Assembly (NCBI GenBank): GCA_002360535.1
Contig: DEQR01000059.1
Span: 1-64,000, forward strand
Reading direction: 5' to 3'
Origin: Thiobacillus sp. UBA3361
GTDB taxonomy: Bacteria > Pseudomonadota > Gammaproteobacteria > Burkholderiales > Thiobacillaceae
Length of the DNA stretch: 64,000 bases
Below, one piece after another: positions 43,905 to 52,599 of the stretch (its first letter is position 1; every line of letters begins with the position of its first letter). Under the pieces are notes generated by a model. The model did no database searches. It was not told where the DNA came from and saw only the letters and a program-made list of their open reading frames with translations. Position numbers and translations under genes: made by a program.

Positions 43905-45229
43905 GGGACATCGCCGTCTCGCTGGTGGTCTTCGGCCTGCTGCCTTACATCCTCTTCCGGCCCCACTGGGGGATCTATCTCTCGGCCTGGCTGGGATACA
44001 TGAATCCCCATCGCCTGTGCTACGGGTTTGCCCTCAACCTGCCGTTCGTGCAGTTCGCGGCGCTCGCCACCCTCCTCGGCCTGGTCTTCTCCAGGGAGAA
44101 GAAACGCATGATCTGGAGCGGGGAGGTCATCCTGCTGATCATCTTCATCCTCTGGATGGGTGTCACGACCCTCCTGGCGTTTTTTCCCGATCCCGCCCTC
44201 GAACAGTACATCAAGGTCATCAAGATCCAGATCCTGACCTTTCTGGCGATCTTCCTGCTCACCTCCAGGGACAAGCTGCATACCTTCATCTGGGTGATCG
44301 CCCTCTCGCTGGGCTACTACGGACTCAAGGGCGGGATATTCACCATCATCGAAGGCGGGCAGCACCGTGTCTGGGGTCCCGAGGGCACGTTCATCGGAGG
44401 CAACAACGAGTTGGCCCTCGCGTTGCTGATGACCATCCCCCTGTTTCGCTATCTGCAGCTCCAGGAAACCAGAAAATGGGTCCAGCGTGGTCTGCTGGCA
44501 GCCATGCTGCTCACGGCCTTCGCGGCGATCGGCAGTCAATCCCGCGGTGCCATGCTCGGCATGGCGGTCATGGGGTTTTCCTTCTGGCTCAAGAGCCGCT
44601 ACAAGCTTGGCAGCGCCATTCTGGTCATTGTCGGAGCCGTTGGCATTTTGAGCGTCATGCCGGAGACCTGGTATGCGCGGATGGATACGGTGAAGACCTA
44701 TGAGGAAGACCGATCCGCCATGAGTCGGATCAATGCCTGGCGAACGGCATTCAACATCGGCACGGATCGGGTGACCGGCGGCGGGTTCGAGACGTTTCAA
44801 GCTTCTGTGTACGCGCAATATTCCCCGGACCCCACGATGGTCTTTAATGCGCATAGCATCTACTTCCAGGTGCTGGGCGAGCATGGCTTTATCGGCTTGG
44901 CCATGTTCCTCGGACTCATGGCGATGACCTGGTTCAAGTGCAGCGGCGTCATTCGCCGCACAAAACAAGACTCGGAGCTGAAATGGGCGCAGGACCTGGC
45001 TGCCATGTTGCAGGTCAGTCTGCTGGGGTATGCCAGCGCCGGCGCCTTCCTTGGCCTGGCCTATTTCGATTACTTCTACCATCTTGTGGCCATTGCGGTC
45101 GTGCTGGCGGATTTGGTCACGCAGCGGATCGCCTCTCCGGACGCGGTCCGTGCAGACGCATCCGCGACGAATCCTTACCGATTGGCCGCTCCCGCCAAGG
45201 GGAAGGCGAATGCGAGTCGTCCCGTGTAG
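43901..45229 (+). CDS. O-glycosylation ligase, exosortase A-associated (WaaL/Wzy family)
   Basis: 442-residue polytopic membrane protein. MRDIAVSLVVFGLLPYILFRPHWGIYLSAWLGYMNPHRLCYGFALNLPF and HRVWGPEGTFIGGNNELALALLMTIPL are characteristic of the exosortase A-linked ligase group (TIGR03097), with SQSRGAMLGM and NAHSIYFQVLGEHGFIGLAMFLG as the WaaL/Wzy core. It would polymerise or attach flipped oligosaccharides at the periplasmic face. It starts within the CapK-like gene (4-base overlap) and is followed after 9 bp by a flippase, the expected partner. Confidence 0.92.
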   Translation: MRDIAVSLVVFGLLPYILFRPHWGIYLSAWLGYMNPHRLCYGFALNLPFVQFAALATLLGLVFSREKKRMIWSGEVILLIIFILWMGVTTLLAFFPDPALEQYIKVIKIQILTFLAIFLLTSRDKLHTFIWVIALSLGYYGLKGGIFTIIEGGQHRVWGPEGTFIGGNNELALALLMTIPLFRYLQLQETRKWVQRGLLAAMLLTAFAAIGSQSRGAMLGMAVMGFSFWLKSRYKLGSAILVIVGAVGILSVMPETWYARMDTVKTYEEDRSAMSRINAWRTAFNIGTDRVTGGGFETFQASVYAQYSPDPTMVFNAHSIYFQVLGEHGFIGLAMFLGLMAMTWFKCSGVIRRTKQDSELKWAQDLAAMLQVSLLGYASAGAFLGLAYFDYFYHLVAIAVVLADLVTQRIASPDAVRADASATNPYRLAAPAKGKANASRPV

Positions 45230-45238
45230 TTAAACGAC

Positions 45239-46687
45239 ATGGCACGATCCGTCAGGCAATCGCTGTTCATCGCTTTCTCCCAATCCTACGCCGTCCTCGC
45301 GCTGCAATTCGTCGCCTCGGTCATCGTCGCCAGGCTGCTGACCCCCGAGGAACTCGGTGTCTTTTCCATCACCATGGTGCTCATCGGCATCGCGCATACC
45401 CTGAGGGACTTTGGCGTGGTGGAGTACATCGTGCAGGAGAAGACGCTCACCGAGGACCGTACGCGGGCGGCATCCATGCTGACCTTCCTGACGGCCTGGG
45501 GCATGGCCGTGCTGATCCTGCTGCTGTCGAGTCCTCTCGCGGCCTTTTACCGCCGGCCGGACATGGTCTGGCTGCTGTGCATCCTGGCCCTCAATTTCCT
45601 GCTGCTGCCCTTCGGCTCGGTGATCGCGGCACACCTGCGACGGCAACTGGATTTCGTGCGCCTTGCCCGGATCCATTTGGCGGTGGCCGCGGTCCAGGCG
45701 ATCGGGTCCGTGCTGCTCGCCTGGCTCGGATTCGGCTATTTCGGTCTGGCCTGGGCATCCGTCGCGGCATCGTTGCTCAACATCGTCCTGGTGCGGATGT
45801 GCCGGCCGCCGGGCTTTCCAAAATTGCCCGGCCTCAAGGAATTCCGCCATGTATTCGCCTTCGGTTCGTTCAGCAGCCTGACCCAGTTGCTAAAGGACCT
45901 GGAAAAGGGCGCGCCAGACCTGATCCTCGGTCGCCTGTTGAGCATGGATGCCGTGGCCTACTTCGGTCGGGCCACGGGTCTGATCGAACTGTTCAATCGA
46001 ATGATCCTGCAAGCGGTGGAACATGTAGCCCTACCCCATCTCTCGGAGCGTCATCGCGATGGCGGCAGCTCACGGGAACCTTTCCTGATCTCCGTGCAAT
46101 ACTTGACCGGCCTCGCATGGCCCTTCTACGTCCTCCTGGCCATCGCCGCCACACCGATCATCCGGGTGCTGTTTGGCGACCAATGGGATGCGGCAATCCC
46201 GATCCTGCAAATCCTTTGCCTGGGCGAAGCCCTCATTGCGCCCTTCTACCTGCAGCACCAGTTCGCCGTTTCCCGGGGGCTGGTCAGGCTGGAGACGCTG
46301 CGCAGTTCCCTGATCGTGGCCACCCGCCTGTTACCCCTGTTTCTGTTGCCCGTTTATGGGCTCAATGTGGTGGCCATCGGATATGCCACCTCATACGTCT
46401 TTGCCGCCATCGTCAGCCACCTGCTGATGCAGCGGGTCTGTGAACTGAATCTGGTGGATCTGTTCGCCGCCGCACGGGCCAGCCTGCATGTCACCGCCTT
46501 GTCGGCGGTCGTCTTGCTCCTCGTGTCCGCGGCCATGCCGCCGGACATCTTCGACACCTGGCGGGGCTTGACCGCCGCGCTCGTCGCAATGTCGGCCAGT
46601 TGGCTGCTCGGCATTCGGCTTTTCAAGCATCCATTGCATGGTGAAATCAAGGAACTCTTGCGCCGGTTTAACGCGCCCCACTACTAG
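45239..46687 (+). CDS. Oligosaccharide flippase family protein (first copy)
   Basis: 482 residues with about 12-14 membrane helices, MOP superfamily, Wzx-like. The N-terminus RQSLFIAFSQSYAVLALQFVASVIVARLLTPEELGVFSITMVLIGIAHTLRDFGVVEYIVQ is typical. The LTPEE.G..S and TLRDFG blocks are shared with the second flippase at 53942-55432, so the two are paralogues. It would move lipid-linked repeat units across the inner membrane. Confidence 0.9.
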   Translation: MARSVRQSLFIAFSQSYAVLALQFVASVIVARLLTPEELGVFSITMVLIGIAHTLRDFGVVEYIVQEKTLTEDRTRAASMLTFLTAWGMAVLILLLSSPLAAFYRRPDMVWLLCILALNFLLLPFGSVIAAHLRRQLDFVRLARIHLAVAAVQAIGSVLLAWLGFGYFGLAWASVAASLLNIVLVRMCRPPGFPKLPGLKEFRHVFAFGSFSSLTQLLKDLEKGAPDLILGRLLSMDAVAYFGRATGLIELFNRMILQAVEHVALPHLSERHRDGGSSREPFLISVQYLTGLAWPFYVLLAIAATPIIRVLFGDQWDAAIPILQILCLGEALIAPFYLQHQFAVSRGLVRLETLRSSLIVATRLLPLFLLPVYGLNVVAIGYATSYVFAAIVSHLLMQRVCELNLVDLFAAARASLHVTALSAVVLLLVSAAMPPDIFDTWRGLTAALVAMSASWLLGIRLFKHPLHGEIKELLRRFNAPHY

Positions 46688-46704
46688 CCATCTCAACACA
46701 GATC

Positions 46705-47529
46705 ATGCACATCGATAAACGCCTCAAAGCCATGATCGTTCGGTGGTTCCTCGGATACGACGTTACCGCCCTTGAAAGGACCCTGCGGAAACTCGGCCTG
46801 CGTCCCGGAGACAGCCTCATGGTGCACGCCTCCTGGCTGCCGAACAACGGCTTTCGCGGCAAGCCCCTGGATTTCATCAATGCCCTCAAGACCACGCTCG
46901 GACCCCATGGGCTGCTGGCCATGACCTCTCTGACCTACCAGAACGAAAGCTCCAGGCGCTTCCTGGAGCGGGGCGAGGCGATGAACGTCCGCCGCAGCCC
47001 CTCCCAGATGGGCCTGTTGACCGAAGTCTTTCGCCGCGGCCGGGACACCCGGCGCAGCCTGAGTCCGACCCATCCCATTCTGGCTGCTGGGGAGAAGGCG
47101 GAGGCGTTCCTTGAGGGACATGAACACTGTCCGGTGCCATTCGGCGCCCACTCACCCTTCGACCGCCTGCGGGATTGGGGCGGCAAGATACTGACCGTTG
47201 ACGCCCCGTTCTCCACCATCACTTACACACATTATGTTGAGGACCGCATCGCGGAGAGTTTGCCGTTTTCACTCTATGAGCCCGATGCCATGCGGGGCAT
47301 CGTGATCGATTACGACGGCCGATCGCTGGATGTTCCGGTTAAAGTCCTCAGCGACCAAGCCAACCGTCTGCGGCGCGAAGGGCGGCTGGTAGCCGAATTA
47401 GATAAAGCGGGGCTGATCCGCAGAACTCGCGTGGGTAATACTCGCCTCATGCTGATCGATGCCCGCGCGATGGCCGATCATGTCGATGCATGGGTCGCCT
47501 CGGGAGGGGGCTTCTTCGATGCGCCATAA
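46705..47529 (+). CDS. AAC(3) family N-acetyltransferase
   Basis: 274-residue protein of the aminoglycoside 3-N-acetyltransferase fold. LRPGDSLMVHASWL, LLAMTSLTYQNESSRRFLERGEAMN, RSLSPTHPILAAGEKAEAFLEGHEHC and FGAHSPFDRLRDWGGKILTVDAPFSTITYTHYVEDR cover the conserved acetyl-CoA and catalytic histidine regions. In a polysaccharide locus it most likely acetylates an amino sugar rather than an antibiotic. It lies 17 bp after the first flippase gene. Confidence 0.9.
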   Translation: MHIDKRLKAMIVRWFLGYDVTALERTLRKLGLRPGDSLMVHASWLPNNGFRGKPLDFINALKTTLGPHGLLAMTSLTYQNESSRRFLERGEAMNVRRSPSQMGLLTEVFRRGRDTRRSLSPTHPILAAGEKAEAFLEGHEHCPVPFGAHSPFDRLRDWGGKILTVDAPFSTITYTHYVEDRIAESLPFSLYEPDAMRGIVIDYDGRSLDVPVKVLSDQANRLRREGRLVAELDKAGLIRRTRVGNTRLMLIDARAMADHVDAWVASGGGFFDAP

Positions 47530-47607
47530 TCTCGGCCTACAGCATTCATGGACGGATGCCGATATACGCGATGCCGCATCCCAGCCAACCCAACAAACCC
47601 AAGTCGC

Positions 47608-48792
47608 ATGAATTCGATCCTACAGACGGTCAAACAAAAGGGGCGCGTCCTGGCCGAGCGCTCCAAATTGCTCAATCAATCTCCCCAACCCGGCTTGTCA
47701 CACCTGGATGCGGCCATCGATTGGCTATGCCAGGCTCAGGACGCCACCCCAGACGGGGGCGTGTCGCAGACCTACCTGGTCCGCAGCAGCCGCTGGGCCA
47801 ACTCCTACCCCGAGACTACCGGCTACATCATCCCCACCTTCTACAGCTATGCCAGCCTGACGGGGCGTGAGGATATCCGTGCCCGCGCCCGCCACATGCT
47901 CGACTGGGAATGCGACATCCAGCTAGCCGACGGCGGCGTGCTGGCCGGCGCCTGGGGCGACTCCGACCAGCCCACCATCTTCAATACCGGCCAGGTGCTG
48001 TTCGGCTGGGCGCGGGGGTTCGAGGAAGAAGGCGCCGAACGCTATCGCAATGCCGCCGCCAAGGCGGCCCACTGGCTGTGCGACGCCCAGGATGAGGACG
48101 GCTGCTGGCGGCGCTTCGGCTCCCCCATGACGGGCAAGAGCGTCAATACCTACAACACCCGCACAGCTTTTGGCCTCACCCGCGCCCACGCCATCACCGG
48201 CGAGAGCCGCTTCCTGGAGGCGGCGGTGCGCAACGGCGAGTGGGCGCTGACCATGCGCAATGACAAGGGCTGGCTGGACCAGAACTGCCTGCAGGACAAC
48301 GACCAACCCTTCACCCATACCATCGCCTATGCCATGCGCGGCCTGTTGGAGATCGGCGCCTATGCCCAGCGGGAAGACCTGCTCCAGGCCGCGCAAGCGA
48401 TCGGCGACGCCGTCCTGCAACATCTCCCACCCGATGGCCGGCTGGCCGGCCGATTCGACCGCGACTGGCGGCCGACAGTCAATTGGTCCTGCCTCACCGG
48501 CGACTGCCAACTCGCCATCAACTGGGCGCGCCTCCACCAGCTCACCGGCGAAACCCGTTACCGGGACGCAGTGTCGCGCATCCTCGCCTTCGTCAAACGT
48601 ACCCACAAGCTGGACGGCAAGGCGCAGGAACGGGGCGGCATCAAAGGTTCGCACCCCATCGATGGCGGCTACCATCCCTGGCAATATCCCAACTGGGCCG
48701 CCAAGTTCTTCGCCGACGCGCTGATGCTGGAACAGACCCTCGCGCAGCCCAATGACGGTTCCCTGTCCTGGAGATTCACCAATGATGGGTGA
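47608..48792 (+). CDS. Alpha/alpha-toroid protein in the exopolysaccharide locus
   Basis: 394-residue soluble protein with repeated helical hairpins. DAAIDWLCQAQDATPDGGVSQTYLVRSSRWANSYPETTGYIIPTFYSYA, the repeated DEDGCWRRFGSPM-like and NGEWAL blocks, and FIHTIAYAMRGLLEIGAYAQREDL-like segments resemble six-hairpin glycosidases or prenyltransferase-like toroids. A uronate lyase, hydrolase or epimerase-like function is possible; no catalytic residue can be assigned. Start ATG at 47608 (MNSILQTVK). It is the last gene before a repeat-packed non-coding block. Confidence 0.7.
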   Translation: MNSILQTVKQKGRVLAERSKLLNQSPQPGLSHLDAAIDWLCQAQDATPDGGVSQTYLVRSSRWANSYPETTGYIIPTFYSYASLTGREDIRARARHMLDWECDIQLADGGVLAGAWGDSDQPTIFNTGQVLFGWARGFEEEGAERYRNAAAKAAHWLCDAQDEDGCWRRFGSPMTGKSVNTYNTRTAFGLTRAHAITGESRFLEAAVRNGEWALTMRNDKGWLDQNCLQDNDQPFTHTIAYAMRGLLEIGAYAQREDLLQAAQAIGDAVLQHLPPDGRLAGRFDRDWRPTVNWSCLTGDCQLAINWARLHQLTGETRYRDAVSRILAFVKRTHKLDGKAQERGGIKGSHPIDGGYHPWQYPNWAAKFFADALMLEQTLAQPNDGSLSWRFTNDG

Positions 48793-49018
48793 ACCCGAAC
48801 ACCGCGGCCGGAAGGCGGCCCGTAGGCGGACCGAATTCCATGCTTAAATTCGCGTATATTGCCGCCCCATCCAATTCCATGGCCGGAATGGGGGGAGGCA
48901 TCACGCGGAATTGCCGTGCGGGCCTTGCATGTGTGGCTGGTGCCGCATCCATGCCTGACAGCCGGTTCCGACCTAACGGTCATGGCCGGGTGGCCGCCCC
49001 GATATATATGAAGCCCGC

Positions 49019-49081
49019 CGTAGGAGCGGACCTTGTCCGCGATTACAACGGTCGCTATCGCGGACAAGGTCCGCTCCTACG
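49019..49081. repeat. REP palindrome (gcggaccttgtccgc type)
   Basis: CGTAGGAGCGGACC at the left and GGTCCGCTCCTACG at the right, with the same inner stem as the copies beside the RAYT gene, 17 kb away, but another loop. Confidence 0.93.
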
Positions 49082-49165
49082 GGCAGGACGTTGTTTCACG
49101 TTAACCGTTCATGGCCGATTGGCCGCCCCAGTTGATGAAAGTACTTGCGATCGCCATGAGCGGTT

Positions 49166-49203
49166 CCCTCTCCCCCAACCCCTCCCCCCGAGGGGGAGGG
49201 GGG
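49166..49203. repeat. C/G-rich palindromic repeat, copy A
   Basis: CCCTCTCCCCC then CCCCTCCCCCCGAGGGGGAGGGG-type hairpin. The same family appears at 51059, 60557, 61453 and 63150. Confidence 0.85.
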
Positions 49204-49260
49204 CGTCGAGGTCGCTTCGCGACTTTCACGGTAACCGGGATGGTTCATAAACGGATCGCC

Positions 49261-49346
49261 CCCCCTGTAGGAGCGGCTTCAGCCGCGAATTCGGTCTGTG
49301 TGACCGCAAGCGCTCCAATCGCGGCTGAAGCCGCTCCTACAGGGGG
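49261..49346. repeat. REP palindrome (gcggcttcagccgc variant)
   Basis: CCCCCTGTAGGAGCGGCTTC at the left and its complement at the right, giving long perfect arms around a 30-odd-base loop. It shares GTAGGAGCGG with the other REPs but has the inner stem GCTTCAGC, so a third REP subtype is present. Confidence 0.93.
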
Positions 49347-49394
49347 TTTTAGGGTTGTCATGAAATATTCGGGCCAAGGAAATGCAGATTAATT

Positions 49395-49463
49395 CGTCAC
49401 CCCGGCGAAAGCCGGGGTCCAGATCTCCGCTTTCACTGGATTCCGGCTTGCGCTGGAATGACG
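49395..49463. repeat. CGTCA...TGACG palindromic repeat
   Basis: CGTCACCCCGGCGAAAGCCGG with GGGTCCAG, then CACTGGATTCCGGC and GGAATGACG. This is the layout of a repeat common in many proteobacterial genomes. It ends 55 bp before the next glycosyltransferase start. Confidence 0.85.
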
Positions 49464-49518
49464 GATACGGAATTGTTCAACGCTTTCCTAACGCTCGCGA
49501 ACCTGCCCTTCATTCGCA

Positions 49519-50769
49519 ATGACTCAGGACAAACAGGTCCGGTGCCTCCTGGTGGCCAACATCTTCCCGCCCATCCACGGCGGGTCGGCCATCGTTTACG
49601 CAAGCCTGGCCCACTTCGCACCGGCTGGCTCGATGCACGTCCTGGCCCCCTGGAAGCACTACATGAACAGCCAGGAGCTGAAAGACTGGCGGGTGTGCGA
49701 CTCAGCAGCCAGCTACCCCATCACGCGCATCGAGCTGTTGCGCCCGCCGATGGTGGAAGGCAATCCCATGAGCCGCCTCGAATCGGCCTGGCGTGTCATG
49801 ACCATCGACCTGCCCTTGTATCTCAAGGTGCTCAAGGAGGTGGCCTCCATCATCAAGCGAGAGGGGATCAACATCCTGTGCATCGGCGAACTGGCCTCCA
49901 GCAGCTGGATCGGCGTCGCCTGCAAGCGTCTGTTCGGCATCCCCTACATCAACTACATCCACGGCGAGGAAATCACCATCGACATGCCCTACCGCCGCTT
50001 TGGCCAGAAGCGCCGGGAATACCTGCACCAGGCCGACGGCGTGGTGGCGGTGAGCGAATTCACCACCCAGGCCCTGGTGGACCTGATGGGCGTGCCACGC
50101 GAGAAGATCCGGCTCATCCACAACGGCGTGGACATCGAGCGCTTCACCCCCACCCCCCCGCACACCGACATACTCGACCGGCACGGCTTAGCGGGGCGCC
50201 GCGTCATCCTGTCGGTCGGCCGCCAGGTGCCGCGCAAGGGCTTCGACCGCATGATCGAGGCCATGCCCGCCATCCTGGCCGAATGCCCCGACGCGCACTA
50301 CCTGCTGGTGGGCGAAGGCGATTACCGCGCGGAACTGGAACGATTGGCGAGCGAGCGGGACATCAGCGACCGGGTCACCTTCGCCGGCACCGTCTCCACC
50401 GAAGACCTGCCGCGCTACTACCAAAGCTGCGACCTCTTCGTCATGCCCAACCGGCGGATGCCGGACGGGGATACCGAGGGCTTCGGCCTCGTCTTTCTTG
50501 AAGCCAACGCCTGCCACAAAGCCGTCGTCGGTGGTCGCGCCGGTGGTGCCGTCGAAGCGGTGCGCGACGGGGAGAACGGCCTGCTGGTGGACGGCAACGA
50601 CCCCGCCCAGATCGCCGCTGCGGTCACCCGCATCCTGAAGGACGACAATCTCCGCACGCATCTGGAAGACCGGGGCCTGGAGCGGGCCCGCGCATCGAGC
50701 TGGCAGGTGCAGACCCAGCGCTTCCAGGACTTCTGCCACCAGATCGTCAACGCTCGTTTGACACCATGA
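49519..50769 (+). CDS. Glycosyltransferase family 4 protein
   Basis: 416-residue GT-B enzyme. CLLVANIFPPIHGGSAIVYASL is the N-terminal acceptor loop. LYIHGEEITIDMPYRR-like segment (INYIHGEEITID), LIHNGVDIERFTP, LSVGRQVPRKGFDRMIEAM and FVMPNRRMPDGDTEGFGLVFLEANACHKAVVGGRAGGAVEAV are the GT4 donor-binding and catalytic regions. It follows the repeat block and overlaps the next gene by 4 bases. Closest analogues act on exopolysaccharide or lipid-linked sugars. Confidence 0.88.
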   Translation: MTQDKQVRCLLVANIFPPIHGGSAIVYASLAHFAPAGSMHVLAPWKHYMNSQELKDWRVCDSAASYPITRIELLRPPMVEGNPMSRLESAWRVMTIDLPLYLKVLKEVASIIKREGINILCIGELASSSWIGVACKRLFGIPYINYIHGEEITIDMPYRRFGQKRREYLHQADGVVAVSEFTTQALVDLMGVPREKIRLIHNGVDIERFTPTPPHTDILDRHGLAGRRVILSVGRQVPRKGFDRMIEAMPAILAECPDAHYLLVGEGDYRAELERLASERDISDRVTFAGTVSTEDLPRYYQSCDLFVMPNRRMPDGDTEGFGLVFLEANACHKAVVGGRAGGAVEAVRDGENGLLVDGNDPAQIAAAVTRILKDDNLRTHLEDRGLERARASSWQVQTQRFQDFCHQIVNARLTP

Positions 50770-52214
50770 GCGGAGCGGACAAGACCCTCCTGGTGGTGGC
50801 CGGCGAGTTTCCGCCGCTCAAGACCATCGGCCGCATCCGCACGGTCAAGTTCGTTGACCATTTACGCCAACACGGCTGGCACAGCATCGTGCTGACCCTG
50901 GATCCCACCGGTCGTGAACCGAACTATGACCCCTCCCTGCTGGACGAAATCCCCGAAGGCACCGAAGTCGTCCGCCTGCCCATGGTGGATCTGGAAGAAT
51001 CCATTGCCCGCGCCGCCAAAAGCCTGCTGGGCCACCCTGTTACCTCCCCCCAAGATCACCCCCTCCTCCCCGGGGGGAGGGCCGGGGAGAGGGCAACCCC
51101 CCCCGCCAACCGCAAGCCTGTGCATCAGACACCCGGCGGATCACCATGGCTCGACCGCGCCCACGACCTGACGCGCCAACTGCTGAAAAACTACGTTTAT
51201 ATCCCTGACAACTACCGCGCCTGGGCCAACGCAGCCCTCAAACAGGCGCGCCATATCGTCGCCACCCGGCCCATCGACGCCATCTACACCACCCTCCCGC
51301 CCTTCAGCTCCGCCTGGGTCGGCTACCACCTGCGCGGCGAAACCGGCATCCCCTGGCTGGTGGACTACCGGGACCTCTGGTACGGCGATGTGCTGCGCGA
51401 ATGGCTGCCCAAGTGGCGGCAACAACTCGAACTCCGCATGGAACGCCGGCTGCTCAAACGGGCCGACGCCATCATCACCGTCTCCGAGCCCAAGACCGCC
51501 TACATGCGCAAGCTGCACCCGGAGCTGAAAGCGCGCTGGGAAACCCTCACCAACGGCTACGACACCGACATCTACGCCGGCCGGCAACGCACCCGCCCCC
51601 GCGACGATGGCCGCATCGAATTCGTCTTCACCGGCAGGTTGTTCAAGAACCGCCGCGGCCACCCCTTCGCCGAAGCCCTCGGCCGCATCGCCCGGCGGGC
51701 ACCCGAATTGGTCAAACCCGTGCGGGTCCGCATCCTGGGGGGCGTGTCCCCAGAGATTCGCGCCCGCTACGACGCTATCCTCCAGGACTACGGCATCAAC
51801 GACCATTTCGAATTCCCGGGGGATGTGAGTTACAACGAGGCGATGGATGCCCAGGTCAACTGCGACTATTTGCTGCTGATCGTGGATACGGGCGAAACCT
51901 CGGATGGCGTCATTCCGGGCAAGCTGTTCGAGTACGTCGCGGCGCGCAGACCCATCTTTGCGCTGTGCGATCCAGGCGTGACCCAGCAGATCATCGAACG
52001 GGCGAAGATCGGGGTCGTGGTGCCGGCGGAGGATGTGGAGGCCTGTGAAGACGCTTTGGAGCAACTGCTGACAAGCCGATCAACCCAGGAGGCGACCGGA
52101 GACCGGGACTATTTGTCACAGTTCGACCGCAAGCAGATATCCAGGCGGTTTTCAGACTTCCTGGAAGACATTTGCAGTACAGCGATAACGCGACCCAACG
52201 TAAAGACTGTTTGA
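50766..52214 (+). CDS. Glycosyltransferase family 4 protein with in-frame repeat insertion
   Basis: 482-residue GT-B enzyme. LLVVAGEFPPLKTIGRIRTVKFVDHLRQHGWHSIVLT at the N-terminus, IDAIYTTLPPFSSAWVGYHLRGETGIPWLVDYRDLWYG, VSEPKTAYMRKLH and TGRLFKNRRGHP follow. GVIPGKLFEYVAARRPIFALCDPGVTQQII is the donor part. Residues about 96-130 (HPLLPGGRAGERATPPANR and flanks) come from a C/G-rich palindromic repeat (51059-51102) present elsewhere between genes. The inserted stretch lies between the first and second halves of the N-terminal domain and probably loops out. Whether the enzyme remains active is unknown. Confidence 0.85.
   Translation: MSGADKTLLVVAGEFPPLKTIGRIRTVKFVDHLRQHGWHSIVLTLDPTGREPNYDPSLLDEIPEGTEVVRLPMVDLEESIARAAKSLLGHPVTSPQDHPLLPGGRAGERATPPANRKPVHQTPGGSPWLDRAHDLTRQLLKNYVYIPDNYRAWANAALKQARHIVATRPIDAIYTTLPPFSSAWVGYHLRGETGIPWLVDYRDLWYGDVLREWLPKWRQQLELRMERRLLKRADAIITVSEPKTAYMRKLHPELKARWETLTNGYDTDIYAGRQRTRPRDDGRIEFVFTGRLFKNRRGHPFAEALGRIARRAPELVKPVRVRILGGVSPEIRARYDAILQDYGINDHFEFPGDVSYNEAMDAQVNCDYLLLIVDTGETSDGVIPGKLFEYVAARRPIFALCDPGVTQQIIERAKIGVVVPAEDVEACEDALEQLLTSRSTQEATGDRDYLSQFDRKQISRRFSDFLEDICSTAITRPNVKTV
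51059..51102. repeat. C/G-rich palindromic repeat, copy B, inside a gene
   Basis: CCCCTCCTCCCCGGGGGGAGG then GCCGGGGAGAGGGC. It matches the intergenic copy at 63150-63185 in content and orientation. The number of inserted bases keeps the reading frame open. Confidence 0.88.
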
Positions 52215-52215
52215 T

Positions 52216-52567
52216 GTGTCGTCACCCCAGCGCTCTGACATCCAAGTATTACGTGGTTTTGCGGTCCTTTTGGTCCTGTTCTACCACGCCGACCTGATCT
52301 CCCTACCCCAGGGTTTTCTCGGCGTCGACATATTCTTCGTCATCTCCGGTTATCTGATTACCGGCATGGTGGCCAAGGATTTCAGCCAAGGGCGGTTCTC
52401 CTTCGCCGGTTTTTATTTCAGGCGCGCAAAACGCCTGCTGCCAGCCGCCTACCCTCCTTGAAGGAACGCTTCTGTATGTCGATTCAAACCACTTCACACA
52501 CGAGGGTTTCGCACTCCTGGCGGAAAGGATGGGATTGGGCACCCTGGTCGAACGGCTGGCGCGTTAG
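52216..52567 (+). pseudogene. Acyltransferase 3 (OafA/YrhL-like) with large internal deletion
   Basis: The first 81 codons (GTG start at 52216) encode the acyltransferase 3 N-terminus: DIQVLRGFAVLLVLFYHADL, FLGVDIFFVISGYLIT and FYFRRAKRLLPAAYP. A stop codon follows at 52459. From 52460, in the next frame, EGTLLYVDSNHFTHEGFALLAERMGLG and an end at 52567 match the last residues of the SGNH domain of such acyltransferases. About 500 residues expected between are missing. The two ends join out of frame, so this is a deletion remnant rather than a working gene. It sits between two glycosyltransferase genes of the exosortase locus. Confidence 0.85.
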
Positions 52568-52599
52568 CGGCTGATACCATTCCCTGGCAAGTACCATCC

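Larger units (their letters stand above)
48793..49518. repeat. Non-coding block with four or more palindromic repeats
   Basis: This 726-bp interval between the toroid protein and the next glycosyltransferase has no convincing gene. It holds a REP (49019-49081), a C/G-rich palindrome (49166-49203), a second REP type (49261-49346) and a CGTCACCCCGGCG...GGAATGACG palindrome (49395-49463). A motif of the form CATGGCCGNNTGGCCGCCCC occurs near 48981 and 49109. A short reading frame from 48840 (MLKFAYIAAPSNSMAGMGGG) looks like the beginning of a glycosyltransferase and may be a remnant. Confidence 0.8.

Noticed and set aside
48789..49250. Open frame of 153 codons through the repeat block
   Set aside because: It reads through REP and C/G palindromes, has no family features after the first 20 residues, and is better explained as repeats.
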